A stretch of 6,938 bases of DNA from the NCBI GenBank assembly GCA_008016945.1, contig SSGN01000017.1, positions 1 to 6,938 of the forward strand. The letters run 5' to 3'. Both the position numbers and the translations under genes were made by a program. Below are positions 1 to 6,627 of this stretch, in pieces. How positions within the stretch are numbered: position 1 is the stretch's first letter; each line of letters begins with the position of its first letter. Under the pieces are notes generated by a model. It was not told the DNA's origin. It saw nothing but the letters and a program-made list of their open reading frames with translations, and did not search any database. The DNA comes from Flavobacteriales bacterium. GTDB lineage: Bacteria > Bacteroidota > Bacteroidia > Flavobacteriales > PHOS-HE28.

Positions 1-221
1 AGCTCGACCTGATCCCCGAAGAGGAGCGGGACGCGCGTATCACCGACTTCCTGAAGGCCTACGGCCACGACGGCCCCTGGTTCGGCATCGCCGCCATCAG
101 CGGTGACGGCTGCCGGCCGGTCGTTTATGCCGTACACGAAGCCTTGAGCCAGATGGCGAATGCCGCCCTCGCCGAGGAAACCGCCGACACGGAATTCCCT
201 GACGATTTCGACGAAGAATGA
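1..221 (+). CDS. obg: Obg/CgtA GTPase, C-terminal part (5' end outside window)
   Basis: This is the last 72 codons of an Obg-family GTPase, read in frame from base 3 to a TGA at 219-221. Obg is a GTP-binding protein that works in large ribosomal subunit assembly and stress control. The visible part begins LDLIPEEER, where the first L-D is most likely the end of the G4 guanine-specificity motif NKxD. The G5 region follows ([11 protein letters not shown]), then a helix (VVYAVHEAL) and an acidic tail ending DDFDEE, as is usual for proteobacterial Obg. The G5 SA pair reads AA here, a mild departure from the common form. The stop overlaps the proB start by four bases (ATGA), so the two are probably translationally coupled; an obg-proB pair is common in Betaproteobacteria. 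The glycine-rich N-domain and the P-loop lie upstream and cannot be checked. Confidence 0.9.
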   Translation, partial: LDLIPEEERDARITDFLKAYGHDGPWFGIAAISGDGCRPVVYAVHEALSQMANAALAEETADTEFPDDFDEE

Positions 222-1339
222 CCAGTACTCGCCTCGCCGCTTCCCGCCGCCTCGTCGTCAAGGTCGGCTCTGCGCTCATCACCAGCAACGGTACGGGCCT
301 CGATCTCGAAGCCATCAACGAATGGGCACGTCAGATCGCGGCTTTGCGCAAGCGCAACAAGGAGATCGTCCTCGTTTCATCGGGAGCCATCGCCTGCGGC
401 ATGCAGCGCCTCGGCTGGACGAAGCGCCCGCACGCCGTCCATGAATTGCAGGCTGCCGCCGCTGTCGGTCAGATGGGGCTGGTGCAGATCTATGAGCGCG
501 CCTTTGCCGAGCACGGCCTGGCTACGGCACAAGTCCTTCTGACGCACGAAGATCTTGCCGATCGCAAGCGCTATCTCAACGCCCGCTCGACCCTCACGAC
601 GCTGCTCCAACTCGGCGTCGTTCCGATCATCAACGAAAACGACACCGTCGTTACCGACGAGATCAAGTTCGGCGACAACGACACGCTCGGTGCGCTGGTC
701 GCCAATCTCGTCGAAGCGGAAGCCCTGATCATTCTCACGGACCAGGCCGGACTCTTCACGGCGGATCCACGCAAGGACCCGAACGCCACGCTGATCAGCG
801 AAGCCGCTGCCGGCGACGAGAAGCTGGAAGGCATGGCCGGCGGTGCCGGTACGTCGATCGGCAAGGGTGGCATGATCACCAAGGTGTTGGCTGCAAAGCG
901 TGCCGCCCGCAGCGGCGCCCATACGGCGATTGCCTGGGGACGGGAAAAGGACGTGCTACAACGGCTCGCAACAGGCGAATCGATCGGGACCCTACTCGTC
1001 GCCAGCACACCGCCTGTCGCCGCGCGTAAACAATGGCTCGCCGATCATCTGCAACTCGCAGGACGCCTGATCCTCGACGCGGGCGCCATCAAAGCCCTGC
1101 ATGAAGGCCGCAGCCTCCTGCCGGTCGGCGTCAAGTCGATTGAGGGCGATTTCGAGCGCGGCGCTGCCGTTGCCTGCATTTCCACGGACGGCATCGAACT
1201 CGCCCGCGGCCTGACGAACTACGCCAGCAGCGAATCCCGCCTCATCGCCGGCAAGGCCTCCGGCGACATCGAATCAATTCTCGGCTACATCGACGAGCCG
1301 GAACTGATCCACCGCGACAATCTGATCCTGCTGGCGTAG
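218..1339 (+). CDS. proB: Glutamate 5-kinase with C-terminal PUA domain
   Basis: ProB phosphorylates L-glutamate to glutamyl-5-phosphate, the first and feedback-inhibited step of proline synthesis in the cytoplasm. The 373-residue length matches the two-domain bacterial form. The amino-acid kinase domain covers about residues 8-260: KVGS at 15-18 (ATP phosphate binding), VSSGA at 53-57, the glutamate and proline loop with NENDTV at 139-144 and FGDND at 150-154, [12 protein letters not shown] at 173-184, and a GKGGMITK segment near 216-223. The remaining 110 or so residues form a PUA domain, including the typical ILDAGA and SLLPVGVK stretches. The ATG at 218 overlaps the obg stop, which fixes the start by coupling. 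There is no proA next to it; the next gene converges from the other strand 45 bases away, with no clear terminator between. All key motifs are intact. Confidence 0.97.
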   Translation: MTSTRLAASRRLVVKVGSALITSNGTGLDLEAINEWARQIAALRKRNKEIVLVSSGAIACGMQRLGWTKRPHAVHELQAAAAVGQMGLVQIYERAFAEHGLATAQVLLTHEDLADRKRYLNARSTLTTLLQLGVVPIINENDTVVTDEIKFGDNDTLGALVANLVEAEALIILTDQAGLFTADPRKDPNATLISEAAAGDEKLEGMAGGAGTSIGKGGMITKVLAAKRAARSGAHTAIAWGREKDVLQRLATGESIGTLLVASTPPVAARKQWLADHLQLAGRLILDAGAIKALHEGRSLLPVGVKSIEGDFERGAAVACISTDGIELARGLTNYASSESRLIAGKASGDIESILGYIDEPELIHRDNLILLA

Positions 1340-1384
1340 TCGTTCGAGACCTCTACCCGTAGGCAGGCGACGACCGTAGCGTGT

Positions 1385-1972
1385 TCAAAGCGGGCGCTTA
1401 ACCGTAAGTGCTCCGCGAACCTGACCCGGTTGATAGCCGATGGCACGATCTCCGGGGTACATTTTGTCGAGCGCCTGTTTCAGATCCACAGACAGGTTCT
1501 CTTGCGTTCCATGGCAAACAACGCAGACTTCCCCGACTGGTAGCGCCTTCATGTATCGAAAGAAACGTTTGTTGTCTGCGTCGGTGACAATCTCGTACAC
1601 CTCAAGCTGATCCGGTCGCATACCCGCCGCGGCGCGAATATTGAATTCCGCCAATTGACGAGCTTCCCATGTATCCGGCGTTCCTGTCTTTGTATTCCTG
1701 GTCTTCAGGCTGACCCGACGAATATCCCAGCCGGTCTGCTCGCGAACTTCCTGAAGCATAGCCGGTGCCTTTTCTTTGCACACCGGTAATGCGCCGTCAA
1801 CGCCTGAATCCTTGATCGCTTGCTGCATCGTGCCTACCACCTTTGGTAGGAGCGGAAGAACCCGGTTTCGGGTATCGTCCAGAAGCGCAAAATCCTGTGC
1901 GAGTGCCTGAGACAGAAAGAAAAGAGTACTCAGAAATGCAGGAATAGAACTGCGTATTGATTTTAAAAACAT
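1385..1972 (-). CDS. Secreted DUF3365-type c-haem protein
   Basis: This is a 195-residue exported protein of the DUF3365 (Tll0287-like) type. Residues 1-25 form a signal peptide with a basic start, a hydrophobic stretch and a likely cleavage site at ALA|Q, so the protein should act in the periplasm. A single CVVCH motif at about 150-154 would bind one covalent c-type haem. The middle part carries the family-like segments ALPVCKEKAPAM, GWDIRRVSLKTRN and FRYMKALPVGEVC. The family is thought to serve in redox or haem-based sensing, but no partner is visible here, so the role is open. A GTG at 1975 is also in frame; the ATG at 1972 is preferred because an AAGGAG lies five bases before it. The gene follows the porin on the same strand but behind a strong terminator, so it probably has its own promoter. 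Confidence 0.85.
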   Translation of the reverse strand: MFLKSIRSSIPAFLSTLFFLSQALAQDFALLDDTRNRVLPLLPKVVGTMQQAIKDSGVDGALPVCKEKAPAMLQEVREQTGWDIRRVSLKTRNTKTGTPDTWEARQLAEFNIRAAAGMRPDQLEVYEIVTDADNKRFFRYMKALPVGEVCVVCHGTQENLSVDLKQALDKMYPGDRAIGYQPGQVRGALTVKRPL

Positions 1973-2067
1973 CACCGCTCCTTGAAAATTAGAAATGTCT
2001 AATATATCAAGAACGCTTACTTACTACTAGATATCAACTACTCTTCTTTCAAGACAGATTGCCAAGC
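1973..2067 (-). promoter_or_regulatory. AT-rich upstream region of the c-haem gene, with RBS
   Basis: The stretch is markedly more AT-rich than its surroundings and separates the porin terminator from the c-haem gene. Read on the - strand it has a -10-like TATATT at 2001-2006, two copies of TTGATAT, and an AAGGAG ribosome-binding site just before the start codon. No -35 box at good spacing from TATATT could be found, so the exact promoter is uncertain. Confidence 0.4.
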
Positions 2068-2095
2068 AAAAAAACGGGCGCCGAAGCGCCCGTTT
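2068..2095 (-). terminator. Rho-independent terminator of the porin gene
   Basis: On the - strand, a perfect 10-base-pair stem (2072-2081 with 2086-2095) closes on a TTCG tetraloop. Seven T residues (2068-2074) are at its 3' side, the last few shared with the stem. It begins 25 bases after the porin stop. In the + direction only three T residues follow the stem, so it should work mainly for leftward transcription from the porin. Confidence 0.9.
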
Positions 2096-2120
2096 CTGCA
2101 TTCAACTGACAGATGTCAGT

Positions 2121-3266
2121 TTAGAAAGCGTGGTTAACACCAGCAACGAACGTATTGTTCGAGCCACCCAGAGTCTGGGTGTTGCCAACAGCACCGGCAG
2201 CAACGCGAGCATCGCGGTCGTTGTCCGTGTAGTTGTAAGCGGTGTAAAGGGTCGTGCGCTTCGACAGGGCATGCGAGTAACCCAGCGACCAAGAATCAGA
2301 ATTACCGGAATTCTTGCTATCCCAGCTCAGGCGCGAGTAACCAGCGTGGATCTTGCCATTGCCGAAGACCGGCATCGTGGCGCCCAGCGACCAGACCTTG
2401 TTGCTGAGTTCGGTCGTCGAGGTACCGTTGTTGTCGTTCTGGTCTTGGTAGGTCGCGTAGAGCTTGACGACCTTGAAGTCGTACGAGCCGCCGATGGCCC
2501 ACTCGTTGATGCTGTCCTGCGTCGAAACGTGAGCGACCGAGCTGGTCGCGATCGCCGTCGAAACGCCCTGACGGGTCTGGTACTGCAGATCAATGTTCAG
2601 CGGGCCGTTTGCGTAGTTCAGCGCAGCACCATAGGTGCTGTCATTGCCTTGGCTGATGCCATTGAGGGTCGATCCACCGTTTTCACCAGCGGAGTAGATA
2701 CCGGCAACGGTGAAACCAGACCAATTCGGGCTGGTGTAGGAGATCGAGTTGTCGAGGCGAGCACGGGTGCCCGGAACGATCGAGTTACGGCCAGCGCCGT
2801 TCAGAGTCGCCAGCGCCGAGACGGCGTTACCGCCGAAGGCGTCATTGCGAACAGCCATGAAGTAGCCCGGCGCGTACTGGCGGCCAAGTGCGACGGTACC
2901 CAGCTTGTTGTGATTCAGGCCAACGAAGGTCTGACGGCTAACCGAACCCGAACCGCCAGCACCAGTGGTTTGGGGAGCCGCACCAACGCCGGTGTTTTCA
3001 TCCGGAGAGATGTAGTACTCAAGCGTGAAGATGGCCTTCAGGCCGTTGCCCAGACCTTCCTCGCCCTTGAAGCCGATACGCGAACCCGACCAGATACCCG
3101 AATCAATACCGGTGTAGTTGGCGTTTTTGGTGTTGGCACCAGCGCGCTCACCGGAGCTAACGACGTAACCAGCATCAACAACACCATAAATGGTGACGTT
3201 GGTTTGCGCGAAAGCGGCGCCCGAAACCAGACCGGCGACTGCCAGTGCGATTACTTTCTTTTGCAT
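2121..3266 (-). CDS. Outer-membrane general porin (Gram-negative porin family)
   Basis: A 381-residue trimeric-porin-type protein that would form a 16-strand beta-barrel for diffusion of small hydrophilic solutes across the outer membrane. A signal peptide covers residues 1-20 with cleavage at AFA|Q. The mature start, QTNVTIYGVVDAGY, is the typical first strand of betaproteobacterial porins. Other family marks are SRIGFKGEEGLGNGLKAIF, SRQTFVGL, LGTVALGRQYAPGY, SYTSPNWSGF and the repeated aromatic strands near the C-terminus (LGYSHALSKRTTLYTAYNY). The protein ends in VNHAF with the C-terminal phenylalanine needed for recognition by the BAM complex. An AGAGGAG ribosome-binding site (3274-3280) lies seven bases before the ATG. 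The gene is a single transcription unit with its own terminator. Substrate selectivity and a specific gene name cannot be read from the sequence. Confidence 0.95.
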   Translation of the reverse strand: MQKKVIALAVAGLVSGAAFAQTNVTIYGVVDAGYVVSSGERAGANTKNANYTGIDSGIWSGSRIGFKGEEGLGNGLKAIFTLEYYISPDENTGVGAAPQTTGAGGSGSVSRQTFVGLNHNKLGTVALGRQYAPGYFMAVRNDAFGGNAVSALATLNGAGRNSIVPGTRARLDNSISYTSPNWSGFTVAGIYSAGENGGSTLNGISQGNDSTYGAALNYANGPLNIDLQYQTRQGVSTAIATSSVAHVSTQDSINEWAIGGSYDFKVVKLYATYQDQNDNNGTSTTELSNKVWSLGATMPVFGNGKIHAGYSRLSWDSKNSGNSDSWSLGYSHALSKRTTLYTAYNYTDNDRDARVAAGAVGNTQTLGGSNNTFVAGVNHAF

Positions 3267-3557
3267 TGTGAATCTCCTCTAGGTTTGAGATCGGCAGTTC
3301 GGCTAACCGGCCTACCAAGCTTTACCTCTCGGATACGAGAAGTTGGACGAATTGTGGCAAACCGGTGTCGCCAGAGCAACCGCGCAGGACTAATCAACAC
3401 GGGAAATCCCAGAGGCTGTTGCACAGAAGCAACACATTCTTGCCGTCCGACCGGAAGCGACTGCATGAGTGCCTCGCTTACGACGCCCGGCCTGCGGCAA
3501 CGGACTCTTCACGACAACCCTTTGTGGCACCCAACATTGGCCATAAGAGGCCGCCCT

Positions 3558-3586
3558 AAGATTGTGGGAAAAACATCTTGCGTCAA
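3558..3586 (-). promoter_or_regulatory. Candidate sigma-70-type promoter for the porin
   Basis: On the - strand, TTGACG (3581-3586) matches the -35 consensus at five of six positions and is followed, after 17 bases, by AATCTT (3558-3563), a weak -10 with three of six matches. Use of this site would give a leader of roughly 280 bases before the porin. A second weak option, TTGCCA at 3355-3360, has only a poor -10 at suitable distance. This is a pattern match only. Confidence 0.25.
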
Positions 3587-3613
3587 ACAGTGCGACAACA
3601 CCCAAACCCGCAT

Positions 3614-3637
3614 TTCCCGCCGCAGATTCGGCGGGAA
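3614..3637 (-). terminator. Hairpin after trpC, possible terminator
   Basis: A perfect 9-base-pair stem (TTCCCGCCG with CGGCGGGAA) with a six-base loop lies 15 bases past the trpC stop. The sequence after it on the - strand (ATGCGGGTTTGGG) has no real T run, so it may be a weak or Rho-assisted terminator, or an mRNA 3'-end stabiliser, rather than a classic intrinsic terminator. Confidence 0.5.
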
Positions 3638-3652
3638 CCGGCAAGGTGCCTG

Positions 3653-4447
3653 CTATCTGGTCTCCAGCAGGTGTCCGAGGGAGGCTCCGGGGTCGTCTGA
3701 ACGCATGAATGCCTCTCCGATAAGGAAGGCATGGACATCATTCCGCCGCATCAGCACCACATCGGCTGGCGCGAGGATGCCGCTCTCCGTGACCACCAAA
3801 CGATCTGCCGGAATGCGCGGCAGCAGATCGAGGGTGTTCTGCAGGCTGACCTCGAAGGTGCGCAGATTGCGGTTGTTGATGCCTACCAGCGGCGTCTTGA
3901 GCTGCAAGGCCAGATCCAGCTCCTCGCCGTCATGAACCTCGACCAGTACGGACATGCCCAGCCCGAAGGCAATGGCCTCGAATTCCTGCATTTGCGCCAG
4001 GCTCAGGGCCGAGACGATGAGCAGGATGGCGTCCGCCCCCATCGCCCGCGCCTCGAACACCTGATACGGATCGACGAGGAAGTCCTTGCGCAGCACCGGC
4101 AGGGCGCAGGCGGCACGAGCGGCCTGCAGGTACTCCGGGGCACCCTGAAAGTACTGGCGATCAGTAAGCACTGACAGGCAGGCGGCACCATGCTGCTCGT
4201 AGCTCGCCGCAATCTCTGCCGGGCGGAAATCGGCGCGCAGCACGCCCTTGGAGGGGCTGGCCTTCTTGATTTCGGCGATCACGGCCGGTTTGCCGGCTGC
4301 CACCTTCGCCTGCAGCGCACCGGCAAAATTGCGCGGCGCGGCCTGCACTTCAGCTTCGGCACGCACGGCGGCCAGCGATTTGATGGCACTCGCCGCCGCC
4401 ACTTCCTCGACCTTGGTGGCGAGGATCTTCTTCAGGATGTCGCTCAT
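3653..4447 (-). CDS. trpC: Indole-3-glycerol phosphate synthase
   Basis: TrpC closes the indole ring: it converts carboxyphenylamino-deoxyribulose phosphate to indole-3-glycerol phosphate with loss of CO2 and water, the fourth chemical step of tryptophan synthesis. At 264 residues it is the stand-alone TIM-barrel form, not fused to TrpF. Family motifs are in order: [11 protein letters not shown] at 58-68 (E59 and K61 match the catalytic pair), VLRKDF at 118-123 (K121 as the general acid), VLVEVH at 167-172 (E170), GINNRNL at 189-195 (N191), TESGI at 220-224 (E221), and the phosphate-binding GEAFM at 244-248. Residue roles are assigned by motif similarity to characterised enzymes. Its ATG overlaps the trpD stop by four bases (ATGA), and no good ribosome-binding site precedes it, so translation likely depends on coupling to trpD. 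Confidence 0.97.
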   Translation of the reverse strand: MSDILKKILATKVEEVAAASAIKSLAAVRAEAEVQAAPRNFAGALQAKVAAGKPAVIAEIKKASPSKGVLRADFRPAEIAASYEQHGAACLSVLTDRQYFQGAPEYLQAARAACALPVLRKDFLVDPYQVFEARAMGADAILLIVSALSLAQMQEFEAIAFGLGMSVLVEVHDGEELDLALQLKTPLVGINNRNLRTFEVSLQNTLDLLPRIPADRLVVTESGILAPADVVLMRRNDVHAFLIGEAFMRSDDPGASLGHLLETR

Positions 4448-5490
4448 GCCGGCGTCTTTGCGTATTTCTTGGTGAATTCGACAAAGACATCGACTTTCGC
4501 CCGGGCGGCCCCGGAGGCGATGGCCTCGCGCGCTCTGGCAATACCGTCACCAATGCTGTCGGCGAGGTTGCTGACATACAACGCCGCGCCGGCGTTGAGA
4601 CAGACCACTTCACGCGCCGCACTCGCCTTGTTCTCGAGCACGCCGAGCAGCATGCCCCTGGATTCTTCGGCACTGCCGACGCGCAGCTGGCGAATAGACT
4701 GCATCTGCAGGCCGAAATCCTCCGGATGCACTTCGTACTCGAGGATTTCGCCGTTCTTCAGTTCGCCGATCAGGGTCGCCGCCCCGAGCGAGATTTCGTC
4801 GAGGTTGTCCTTGCCGTGCACCACCAGTACGCGCTCGGCGCCGAGGCGCTGCATGACGCGCACCTGGATGCCGACGAGGTCCGGGTGGAACACCCCCATC
4901 AGCGTATTCGGCGCGCTGGCCGGATTGGTCAGTGGACCAAGGATGTTGAAGATGGTGCGCACGCCCATTTCGCGGCGCACCGGGGCGACGTGCTTCATCG
5001 CGCTGTGGTGGTTGGGCGCGAACATGAAGCCGATGCCGGTGGCCTCGATGCACTCGGCGACCTGTTCCGGCGACAGGTTGATGTTGGCACCCAGCGCCTC
5101 CAGCACGTCGGCACTGCCGGAACTCGACGACACGCTGCGGCCGCCGTGCTTGGCGACCTTGGCGCCCGCCGCGGCAGCGACGAAGATCGAGGTCGTGGAG
5201 ATGTTGAAGGTATGCGCCGAGTCGCCACCCGTGCCGACGATGTCGACGAAATGCTTGTCGTACGGAATCGTCACCGGCGTCGACAGTTCGCGCATGACGC
5301 TGGCGGCAGCGGCGATCTCGCCGATGGTTTCCTTCTTGACGCGCAACCCGGTGAGGATGGCGGCGATCATCACGGGCGACACCTCGCCGCCCATGATCTG
5401 GCGCATCAGCGAAACCATCTCGTCGTGGAAGATCTCGCGGTGCTCGATGACGCGCTGCAGGGCCTCCTGCGGCTTGAACGGCTGGCTCAT
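4444..5490 (-). CDS. trpD: Anthranilate phosphoribosyltransferase
   Basis: TrpD joins anthranilate to phosphoribosyl pyrophosphate, giving phosphoribosyl-anthranilate, the second step of the tryptophan pathway. It is 348 residues long, the normal size of the unfused enzyme. The PRPP-binding loop GTGGD is at 86-90, followed by FNISTT at 95-100. The loop [21 protein letters not shown] occupies 114-134; it has G at 117 where many family members have N. The anthranilate-site region [22 protein letters not shown] is at 161-182, LGPLTNPA at 184-191, and the metal-binding DEIS at 231-234. The ATG shares one base with the trpG stop (TGATG), and an AAGGAG at 5499-5504 lies eight bases upstream inside trpG, so both coupling and direct initiation are possible. 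Confidence 0.97.
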   Translation of the reverse strand: MSQPFKPQEALQRVIEHREIFHDEMVSLMRQIMGGEVSPVMIAAILTGLRVKKETIGEIAAAASVMRELSTPVTIPYDKHFVDIVGTGGDSAHTFNISTTSIFVAAAAGAKVAKHGGRSVSSSSGSADVLEALGANINLSPEQVAECIEATGIGFMFAPNHHSAMKHVAPVRREMGVRTIFNILGPLTNPASAPNTLMGVFHPDLVGIQVRVMQRLGAERVLVVHGKDNLDEISLGAATLIGELKNGEILEYEVHPEDFGLQMQSIRQLRVGSAEESRGMLLGVLENKASAAREVVCLNAGAALYVSNLADSIGDGIARAREAIASGAARAKVDVFVEFTKKYAKTPA

Positions 5491-6059
5491 CAGGCATGCT
5501 CCTTGAGGAAGTTGTTCAGCAGGTCGTGACCGCGCTCGGTCAGGATCGACTCGGGATGGAACTGCACCCCCTCGACGGCCAGCGTCTTGTGGCGCACCCC
5601 CATGATCTCGCCGTCGTCAGTCCAGGCCGTGATGTCGAGGCAATCCGGCAGCGATTCGCGCTCGATCGCCAGCGAGTGGTAGCGCGTGCAGGTCAGCGGA
5701 TTCGGCAAGCCCTTGAAGACGCCGATGTCCTTGTGATGCACCGGCGAGACCTTGCCGTGCATCAGCTGCTTGGCGTGCACGATGCGGCCACCGAAAGCCT
5801 CGCCGATCGACTGGTGGCCAAGACAGACGCCCAAGAGCGGAATCTTGCCGGCGAACTCGCGGATCGCCGCCAGCGAAATACCGGCCTGCGCCGGCGCGCA
5901 GGGGCCCGGCGAGATGACCAGATACTGCGGCTTGAGGCGGGCGATTTCGGCGAGAGAGATGGCATCGTTGCGATACACCTGCACATCCTGCCCGAGCTCG
6001 CCGAAATACTGGACGATGTTGTAGGTGAAGGAATCGTAGTTGTCGATCATCAGCAGCAT
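5490..6059 (-). CDS. trpG: Anthranilate synthase glutamine amidotransferase subunit
   Basis: TrpG is the class I glutaminase that releases ammonia for TrpE to turn chorismate into anthranilate. At 189 residues it is a complete single-domain amidotransferase. It begins [14 protein letters not shown], and shows the oxyanion segment SPGPCAP at 50-56, the nucleophile C79 in GVCLGHQ (77-83), and H168 and E170 in QFHPES, completing the Cys-His-Glu triad. In many bacteria the same subunit also serves PabB in folate synthesis (PabA role); no pab gene is seen here. A weak AAGGG lies nine bases before the ATG, inside the end of the inverted-repeat unit that separates this gene from trpE. That unit may therefore supply part of the translation start signal. 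Confidence 0.97.
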   Translation of the reverse strand: MLLMIDNYDSFTYNIVQYFGELGQDVQVYRNDAISLAEIARLKPQYLVISPGPCAPAQAGISLAAIREFAGKIPLLGVCLGHQSIGEAFGGRIVHAKQLMHGKVSPVHHKDIGVFKGLPNPLTCTRYHSLAIERESLPDCLDITAWTDDGEIMGVRHKTLAVEGVQFHPESILTERGHDLLNNFLKEHA

Positions 6060-6065
6060 GATTCA

Positions 6066-6105
6066 GAACCCTTCACCACAGAGGCACAGAGACACAGAGA
6101 AAATC
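6066..6105 (+). repeat. Left arm of inverted repeat (CACAGAG type)
   Basis: The arm reads GAACC, four variable bases, then ACCACAGAG and three tandem copies of an ACAGAG-based 8-mer. Aligned with the reverse complement of 6468-6507 without gaps, 33 of 40 positions match. It lies 6 bases from the trpG start and overlaps that gene's likely ribosome-binding site. Confidence 0.85.
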
Positions 6106-6109
6106 TTCT

Positions 6110-6502
6110 TCATAGTTTCATCCTTCGGATGCCGTCCTTGAGGACGGGGACATTGAAGTTCAGCAAGAGACCGGTCGTATAGCCACCGAGGCGCATGTAG
6201 GTGAGCAATTGTGCCTCGTGCAGCGGAAGCAAGCGCTCCACAGCCTTGAGCTCCACGACGACGGCATCAGCCACGACCAAATCGAGTCGATAGCCGGCGT
6301 TGGCCTTGTGTCCCTTGTATTCAACCGGCAACTCCAGCTGACTGGCAAAGCGTAAGTCACACAAACCAAGTTCGACACAAAGGCACTCCTGATAGGCCGA
6401 CTCCAATAGCCCCGGCCCGAGTGCCCGATGCACTTCGATCGCCGCCCCGATGATTTTCTCGGTTAACGAATCTCTCTGTGCCTCTGTGTCTCTGTGGTTC
6501 AT
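6110..6502 (-). CDS. GxxExxY family protein, PD-(D/E)xK nuclease-like
   Basis: A 130-residue protein of the GxxExxY family (PDDEXK_3-like). The name motif is GLLESAY at 31-37, within the typical [16 protein letters not shown] nuclease-like core follows: Y-R-L-D74-L, then V-E84-L-K86-A, matching the D...ExK pattern, and [11 protein letters not shown] at 95-105 with the conserved Q98. The protein ends [19 protein letters not shown], also usual for the family. The biological role of these proteins is unknown; a nucleic-acid enzyme is suggested only by the fold motif. The ATG at 6502 is chosen because it is the only start before the conserved region, it lies five bases after the trpE stop, and relatives commonly begin MNHRDTE from the same repeat. 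A longer upstream frame to 6904 is antisense to trpE sequence. It is probably co-transcribed with trp genes. Confidence 0.9.
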   Translation of the reverse strand: MNHRDTEAQRDSLTEKIIGAAIEVHRALGPGLLESAYQECLCVELGLCDLRFASQLELPVEYKGHKANAGYRLDLVVADAVVVELKAVERLLPLHEAQLLTYMRLGGYTTGLLLNFNVPVLKDGIRRMKL

Positions 6503-6507
6503 GGTTC
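6468..6507 (-). repeat. Right arm of inverted repeat, overlapping the GxxExxY start
   Basis: On the - strand it reads GAACC, then the start codon of the GxxExxY gene, then ACCACAGAG and the 8-base tandem units. It matches the left arm at 33 of 40 positions. It starts directly after the trpE TAA stop, and it encodes the first residues of the GxxExxY protein ([11 protein letters not shown]). Confidence 0.85.
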
Positions 6508-6627
6508 TTATTCCACCCGCGAATCCAGCCCGTGCTCGGCCATCTCGGCGGCACGCAGGATCGCGCGCGCCTTGCTCTGCGTTTCCTGCCATTCGGCGGT
6601 GGGGTCGGAATCGGCGACGATGCCGGC
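6508..6627 (-). pseudogene. trpE: trpE 3' end (last 39 codons), cut off upstream by a sequence inversion
   Basis: On the - strand this reads [17 protein letters not shown] and on to DSRVE with a TAA stop, the C-terminal end of anthranilate synthase component I (chorismate-binding domain). It lies in the position expected for trpE, five bases before the GxxExxY gene and upstream of trpG. Going further upstream, similarity stops abruptly at the palindrome GCCGGC (6622-6627). Beyond it the - strand is antisense to trpE rather than sense. So only the tail of the gene is present here. Either trpE is truly broken at this point or the assembled sequence switches strand; the intact gene would be expected to continue to higher coordinates. 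Confidence 0.85.

Larger units (their letters stand above)
3267..3652. other. 386-base gap between trpC and the porin: porin leader, no convincing gene
   Basis: This region separates the trpC stop from the porin start. Nearest the porin is its ribosome-binding site, and a small 5-base-pair hairpin lies at 3327-3340. Nearest trpC is a 9-base-pair hairpin, listed separately. Open frames of 60-85 codons occur on both strands, but they lack ribosome-binding sites, resemble no family I know, and have an amino-acid mix typical of chance frames in GC-rich DNA. The most likely content is the porin promoter and a regulated 5' leader. Confidence 0.5.
6066..6507. mobile_element. Short TIR-bounded unit carrying a GxxExxY gene, lying between trpE and trpG
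   Basis: A 442-base unit begins and ends with the same outer sequence, GAACC, in inverted orientation and is bounded by imperfect 40-base inverted repeats. It contains one gene, the GxxExxY protein, and sits between the trpE stop and the trpG start of an otherwise overlapping operon. No transposase is present. No clean target-site duplication can be called: GAAT occurs near both outer edges but does not abut both ends evenly. GxxExxY genes are known for patchy distribution and for accompanying CACAGAG-type repeats, which fits a cassette moved in trans. Mobility is inference; what is seen is the symmetrical boundary and the placement. Confidence 0.55.

Noticed and set aside
1340..1384. Possible bidirectional terminator between proB and the c-haem gene
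   Set aside because: Only very short stems (CTAC/GTAG) and no T run on either strand.
3390..3644. 84-codon - strand frame in the trpC-porin gap
   Set aside because: No ribosome-binding site, no recognisable motif, and it overlaps the post-trpC hairpin; best seen as chance.
2130..3935. 601-codon open frame on the + strand across the porin and the gap beyond it
   Set aside because: It is antisense to the clear porin gene, has a composition typical of a complementary frame in GC-rich DNA, and shows no family motif or ribosome-binding site.
4190..5506. Long + strand open frames antisense to trpC and trpD (438 and 267 codons)
   Set aside because: Shadow frames caused by the strong third-position GC bias of the trp genes; the - strand products carry all catalytic motifs.
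6066..6507. CRISPR-like array from the repeated ACAGAG units
   Set aside because: The units are 8-base tandem repeats without spacers, arranged as two inverted arms around a gene.
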